This document shows, piece after piece, positions 18,300 to 23,021 of a stretch of 23,021 nt of DNA. The notes below the pieces were generated by a model. That model did no database searches. It worked only from the letters and a program-made list of their open reading frames with translations, and was not told the origin of the DNA. Source of the stretch: Asterionellopsis glacialis. Taxonomy: Eukaryota > Bacillariophyta > Plagiogrammaphyceae > Rhaphoneidales > Asterionellopsidaceae. The translations under genes and the position numbers were made by a program. The DNA lies in NCBI GenBank assembly GCA_014885115.2, contig WKLE02000290.1:6302-29322 (forward strand), read 5' to 3'. Each line of letters opens with the position of its first letter. The first letter of the stretch is position 1.

Positions 18300-19706
18300 T
18301 TACTTTGTAATTTCATCACTACCTTCAGCCTCCTTTTCTTCCATCAAATCCAAGAGTACGTCAGGTCTATTGACAACCATTGCACCAACACCGCTGTTGA
18401 GAACAGTTTGATACATAATCTTATCCTCATTGCCTATAATGATTGAATTTAGAGCGATTAAGTTTTCAATGTTAGTGCAAATCTAATGACGGTGTCGAGA
18501 TGAGAATTTATATTTGTTAATCTTTCGTCGCAAGAATTATCACTTACCGACATCCACAAACTTCTTAGCATCCTTGTCCATGGTTGCGGGTGTTCGGAAC
18601 CAGGCTAATGAATCCATACCTGCCTCGTGAATAGCCTCAACACGCTCTTTGCTACAAGTGTCATACCGCAAATGTACCTCTGAAGCGTCCAATTCCTTGG
18701 CTACTTCGACAAAGTCCTCCGGTGGTTCTCGAAAGAGAGCACCTGTACGGAATACATGTGTCCCGTCCTCCTTTGTTTGTGGACGAAGTTCACGGATCCG
18801 TTCTATTCTGTCATGATAAAATGATGAAAAGTAACACTGATCCACCACGTCAAGACGTTCCACAAGTTCGACGACAGGATCCGGAGTACCTGCACCCTTG
18901 AGTTCAATCTTGACAACTTGACCTGTTTCCTTGGCCAAAAGTAACACTTCTTCCAACGTAGGAATAACTGCATGTTTAAGCTTGTTGGCAGGGAATTTTC
19001 CAAACGTCTTGCCATCGGGATTAAAGGGTAATGTACGTGCCTCTTCCGCTGTATAATCCATAATATTCCCCTCCACACCACAATAATCCTTGAGGCATCC
19101 AGGATCCTTATCACCTCCACCTCCATGGAATACAACGAGAGTTCCACATTTCAAGAGGAAGACATCTAATTCAAACCCATCGCATCCAAGTTCATTGGTT
19201 TTCTTGAACCCTTGTACCGTATTTTCTGGTTCCTTGTAAATAGCACCACGATGACCAAGAATGACAGGTCGATGATCGGACTGTTCCGTAGGATCACCAG
19301 TGTTCGGGTGTTCCACATTCTGTATATTGCACAAGTTTTACGATGGGTTTTATTCATATGAGGACCGAAGAAACGCGAACACATGTATCAACAAACAAAC
19401 AAACAAAAATGCAGCAGAAAGCGGGGCAAAAAAAAAAAACAGCCCCCAAAGGATTCCATATCAATCAACTAAATCATTTTCGAAAACAAGCATGATGGAA
19501 AGAGAGAGATCATGAAGACACATTCACATCAAGCAATATTTCGATTCCTCTTTCTTTTTGGTATTCTGGAATTCATTCATTCACTTCATGGTATTCCATC
19601 ATATACGCACCAGCTTTTCGGCAAGTGAATTCTTTCGGTTTAAAGTACGTTCGATATTCCTAGTCCTAGGAGGAACATCACGCGTGTTTCTTCTGGTCAA
19701 CGGCAT
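18300..19706 (-). CDS. Glycerophosphodiester phosphodiesterase (GDPD)
   Basis: Three-exon model: exon 1 19706-19611, exon 2 19319-18548, exon 3 18433-18300, giving 333 residues. Intron 1 (291 bp) runs from GTGCGT to ATACAG in phase 0; intron 2 (114 bp) from GTAAGT to TTATAG in phase 1. GDPDs hydrolyse glycerophosphodiesters from phospholipid turnover to glycerol-3-phosphate and an alcohol. Core motifs: GHRGA (His55), PENT (Glu64), FELDVFL (Glu82, Asp84) and VVFHGGGG (His97), then IPTLEEVL and VKIELKGAG. These are the metal-binding and catalytic residues of the TIM-barrel fold. The barrel ends in exon 3 with VGAMVVNRPDVLLDLME. Exon 1 encodes a basic N-terminus (MPLTRRNTRDVPPRTRN); the exon 2 frame has no ATG before the domain, so an upstream exon is needed. 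No signal peptide is apparent. Exon 1 is the least certain part. Confidence 0.85.
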
Positions 19707-20527
19707 TTTCTGGTTTTCAAAAAGGTGTATTTCTTGATTTTGATGACTAACTCAATCGTCACAGACTATTCAACTTATTGAGTGGATGTGTAATGACAAT
19801 TCGTTTGTATAGCTCGGTTTCTATACTGCTTTGGTGTGGGCTGAGATATTTAGCGATGGCAACACTCTAGAACGAACAATCGTGAAAAAGTGAGATGTCT
19901 AGTCACCAAATCACCAAATAAATGAAACTGCACAGGAGAAAGATGTGGAAATTCGATAAGTATCGATTGATATCTACCGACATTCATACACACATACATA
20001 AAAAGAGTTTTTACAGAACTTGTACGCGTGCCGCGCGGTTTTACGTAATGCAGAACAGCTTTTCTTTTTGTTCTCGACCAATCAAGGAGCACAAGAATAT
20101 GGCAGGACTTGTCGACTCCAGTTAATTTATTTTGTATGATTAACCCGTTATGACAGTTTGGCTCTTTGTTCTCGAGTTTTGTTGAAATTCGGTAGGATAC
20201 CGTCTGTACATGGTCGGTAATTCCATAAAAAAACTTGCCTGTACTGAACAAAAATACATACGGTAGCCTCGGTACCAGTACTACAGCTACAAGTGTGAAA
20301 TTAGTACGGTACCGTTCCAAATTTTGACGGTAAAATATAGCTAGCGAGAGTACCAGGTAGGTACTGATAGCAGTATTTAATACCGACAACTCCCCAATAC
20401 AGACCTGGTTCCAAGAGGGGATTATGTAAAATTCGTAAAAAGACATTTTTGACTCCATTATTCTCATTGATAATTTCTACTCAGAAAATATTTCAATTAT
20501 ACTGTAAACCATCACGACCGTACTCGT
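19707..20527. other. Divergent intergenic region
   Basis: Separates the minus-strand phosphodiesterase from the plus-strand glycosyltransferase and should hold both promoters. A 205-codon minus-strand frame (19850-20467) spans much of it, but its composition resembles translated AT-rich noncoding DNA and no domain is visible. The stretch from about 20170 to 20560 is rich in GGTAC/GTACC words. Confidence 0.5.
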
Positions 20528-20730
20528 ACCGTTTCGGAACAATCTGCTGTTTTGGTACGGCAAAGGACATGTCGAACAGGAAAGACCTCCTGTGGTTCTT
20601 CTAGATCCCCTGTGATCTTGGCGTTCACTGCACCGTTGCTGAAAAATCTGTTGTTTTGGTACGGCAAAGGACATGCCGAACAGGAAAGACCTCCTGTGGT
20701 TCCTAGCTGTGGTCTTGGCGTTCCAAATAG
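20528..20730 (+). repeat. Tandem duplication of the glycosyltransferase start region (104-bp offset)
   Basis: A segment of about 100 bp at 20528-20628 recurs at about 20632-20730 with an offset of 104 bp. The core, from AATCTG through CCTCCTGTGGTTC, differs at only two bases. Both copies carry an ATG (20569 and 20673). The copies diverge after TGTGGTTC. Confidence 0.9.
20569..20604 (+). other. Upstream ORF produced by the duplicated start codon
   Basis: The first repeat copy has an ATG followed by ten codons matching the true N-terminus (MSNRKDLLWF against MPNRKDLLWF), then one more codon and TAG. If transcribed, it would be an 11-residue upstream ORF ending 68 nt before the main ATG. It could dampen translation, or transcription may start downstream of it. 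Confidence 0.5.
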
Positions 20731-22623
20731 GGTTCCAAATAGGATGTTTCTATGGCAGTTTTTGCGATCCGGTTGCTGCGATTCATGACACGCAAAACGT
20801 GCCACCATCGACAGGTGTGCCACCACACACTCCTCGGGTTGGTGAGAAGGTCATGGCGAAGTGGGGAAGAGCATATTACAAAGCGACGGTCAAAAGTGTG
20901 TCAAACACGGGAGACGAAATGGCGGTACAGTACGAGGATGACAACTCGATAGAGACCCTACCTACCAAGAATGTTCGGCCCGCCACTGGTCTATTGGGTA
21001 CCAACACAGCAGATTACGCGTACGGAGTATCTCGCGTTGACAAGGCTGACTTTCTTGCGACGTACGACTACGGCACGGTAAGCCTTCGAGGGAACCCCCT
21101 TGGTTCAAGGGAAGCCATTATCCTCCACACAATTTCATCTCTCCCAGAAAATATCACAACGGCTTTAGCGGCAGCCAACAATAACGGCGGGCTTCCCCCT
21201 CGATTAGACGTTGGGGAGGCAACCCGCAACTGCGATGTGCTGAATGTCGTAACGTTAAGTTCGAGGAGCAGCAATAGAGAGGCCACCTGCACAGCAATTG
21301 TGAGTGAGAACGACAGTGCTCACATTGCTCGATGGATGAGGACATCACAGGGCCCAAGCAAAATAAAGAAAATTGATCATGAGTTGCCCCTTCGCCCGGT
21401 GGCGGCTGGCGATCGAGATGGTGATAAAAATGACTTTCCGGCCCCGGGTTTAGAGTACCAGGAGAAGGCTCTAGAGTTTCTCAAGAGATATATGGCTTCT
21501 TTGACTGACATACTCGCCAGTCTCCGGCCGATCCTTGAGAATATCGCCAAGGATAATACAGTCGTTACTCTTGTAACCAACGCAGGGGTATGTTCAAGAC
21601 ACATACGATGATGAGAGGTCTAGAGGCTGCATGTCCATATTTCTCCTGTATAATTCTCTTACAAGCTTCTTGCTCGTTTTCTCGAATTATATATATATGC
21701 TATGTATCCTTGAATGGACCATATAGCATTCTGACCTCCTAATGAACTTTGTCTGTTCTGCAAAAAGCAACGGCATAGATCTGAGCAACGTGTTGGTATT
21801 CGCTACTGATCAAGTCGCTCATGATGTTGCTAAAGGAATCGGACTTGAAAGCATCTATGCACAGTCGATTTTTAAAGGAATGCCGGAAAATGATGCAGAG
21901 GACTATGGTGACGAAGATTACGCCGAAATGATGGTGGCAAAGGTCATTCCCGTCTACATCGCCAACATGCTTGGGTTCGATGTACTGTTTCAGGATGTTG
22001 ATCTAATCTGGAGGAAGGATCCAATTGCATTTTTTCGGGACAAGGCATCGGATCTGCAACACTTTGACATGATATTCCAGGACGATGGCAATCGAAGCCT
22101 TCGCTTTGCTCCTTACTCTGCCAACACTGGCTTTTATTTTGTACGGTACAACCAACGAACTCAATTCTTGCTCACCAACCTAATGCACTCTTACCTGAGT
22201 ATGATATTAGAGACCAGGAGCCATCAGCAAGTACTTACGGCACTCCTCGCGGAACATAGCTCTCTCACGGGTCTACGGGTAAAGACACTTGTTCGGGATG
22301 ACTTCCCAACAGGCTATCAATATCACGAAAGCAAGAAGGTCATGCAACAAATTACGAAAGGTACTCTTGAGTGGTATGTGTTTCATATGAACTGGACGGG
22401 CAATAAAGCGGAGAAGATACGCTTCTTCCAGCAAATGGGGTGGTGGTATCTAGACGAGATGTGTGCGAACATAGATTTACTTTCCAAGCTGAGCCGACAG
22501 GAGCGATTGGACCGGTCGTCGCAGTGCTGCTCAGTACCAAAAATATCTTGTCACTATTCAGACATGCCGAGCGTAATTCCGTGCAAGGGAAGCCCGTTAT
22601 ATTATAATGAAGATAATGAATAG
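20673..22623 (+). CDS. Type II membrane glycosyltransferase (GT77-like) with Tudor/agenet-like domain
   Basis: Two exons, 20673-21587 and 21727-22623, 603 residues. The intron (139 bp) runs from GTATGT to ATATAG in phase 0 and restores the join NAG-HSDLLMNFVCSA. Residues 7-29 form a signal anchor, so the rest should be lumenal. Residues 54-103 (VGEKVMAKWGRAYYKATV, then VQYEDDNSIETLP and NVRP) look like a Tudor/agenet fold, unexpected in the Golgi. The catalytic part starts at about 296 (VVTLVTNAG). It continues with VLVFATD, the nucleotide-sugar/metal site FQDVDLIWRKDP (DVD at about 395-397) and SANTGFYFVRYN (about 436), the pattern of the Nucleotid_trans (GT77) family. That family adds sugars such as arabinose, galactose or xylose to glycoproteins and wall polysaccharides; the acceptor here is unknown. 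The C-terminus is cysteine-rich, consistent with a lumenal location. The start region is tandemly duplicated. Confidence 0.88.
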
Positions 22624-22942
22624 TTATCAACCGCAGTCCCACAACGTATTCATTTTTTCGAAAGATTTAGCATGTTACTATAAAAAGTGAACTCCTCAGT
22701 TACACGTTTGTAACCAAATTTATTGTTTCAAAAGATAAGTCAGTCAATGCCAATATTTCTATCACTTGTCGGTACGCCACCACACAGTTGGGGTAGGATT
22801 TTCTTGTTTATAGGGGGCAATTAGGGGGATGTGTTGTTTTGGCACAGCATGGGGTGCTAGATTGGCGACAATTGTGCTACGTTAAGAATCTAATAAATAG
22901 GATTGCCAGGCGCGACTGACTCTACTGCAGCATTATTTAAAG
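22624..22942. other. Intergenic, no gene seen
   Basis: Holds the 3' end of the glycosyltransferase transcript and possibly the promoter of whatever begins at 22943. No coding frame or repeat stands out. Confidence 0.5.
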
Positions 22943-23021
22943 ATGGCAAGGATAAATTTCGATGTAGAAAAACGCCGCAATCATCAAAATCGAGGCAGAC
23001 GAGATTTCTTTGTAAGAAAGT
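22943..23021 (+). CDS. Possible start of a gene cut by the window edge
   Basis: An ATG at 22943 opens a basic frame (MARINFDVEKRRNHQNRGRR...) that stays open to the window end. A GTAAGA near 23013 could be a splice donor. Only 26 codons are visible and no family can be assigned, so this may be chance. Confidence 0.25.
   Translation, partial: MARINFDVEKRRNHQNRGRRDFFVRK

Noticed and set aside
19850..20467. 205-codon minus-strand frame
   Set aside because: No domain, composition typical of translated noncoding AT-rich DNA, and it lies in the divergent promoter region.
1..23021. CRISPR arrays, phage or bacterial defence systems
   Set aside because: No regularly spaced repeats or bacterial gene clusters; intron structure and presequences are eukaryotic.

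Overview
The window looks like nuclear DNA of a photosynthetic stramenopile, most likely a diatom. Several genes carry short GT-AG introns of roughly 110-290 bp. Two predicted proteins begin with a secretory signal peptide ending at an ASAFAP-like phenylalanine (VDAF-ASP and QSF-VVV), the bipartite plastid-import signature of diatoms. No operons, Shine-Dalgarno sites or bacterial features were seen. I cannot name the species. A run of 22 Ns (11709-11730) marks an assembly gap.

Layout from left to right. (1) 415-1215, minus: plastid-targeted thioredoxin-like protein with a WCKSC active site. (2) 1357-3838: gene-poor stretch with a possible 915-bp element bounded by 24-bp terminal inverted repeats, and a decayed DGAT2-type acyltransferase pseudogene on the minus strand. 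(3) 3839-5167, plus: secreted or plastid-directed polytopic membrane protein of unknown function. (4) 5378-13059, minus: a very large chromatin protein (acidic N-terminus, coiled coil, two BRWD/PHIP-like modules, bromodomain, PHD finger, Tudor-like domain, AT-hooks). It appears as two open frames, but splice signals in matching phase on either side of the gap argue for one gene of about 2,480 residues. (5) 13798-15518, minus: three-exon MscS-type mechanosensitive channel with a plastid presequence. (6) 16220-17287, minus: ZIP-family metal transporter. (7) 18300-19706, minus: three-exon glycerophosphodiester phosphodiesterase. (8) 20673-22623, plus: two-exon type II membrane glycosyltransferase of the nucleotide-diphospho-sugar transferase (GT77-like) group with an unexpected Tudor/agenet-like domain near its N-terminus; its 5' region is tandemly duplicated. 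(9) A possible gene start runs off the right edge at 22943.

The genes do not form an obvious pathway; this is ordinary eukaryotic gene order. The most informative points are the gene split by the assembly gap, the DGAT2 relic, the Tudor-glycosyltransferase fusion with its duplicated start region, and the inverted-repeat element. All domain calls come from reading motifs by eye; no database search was run.
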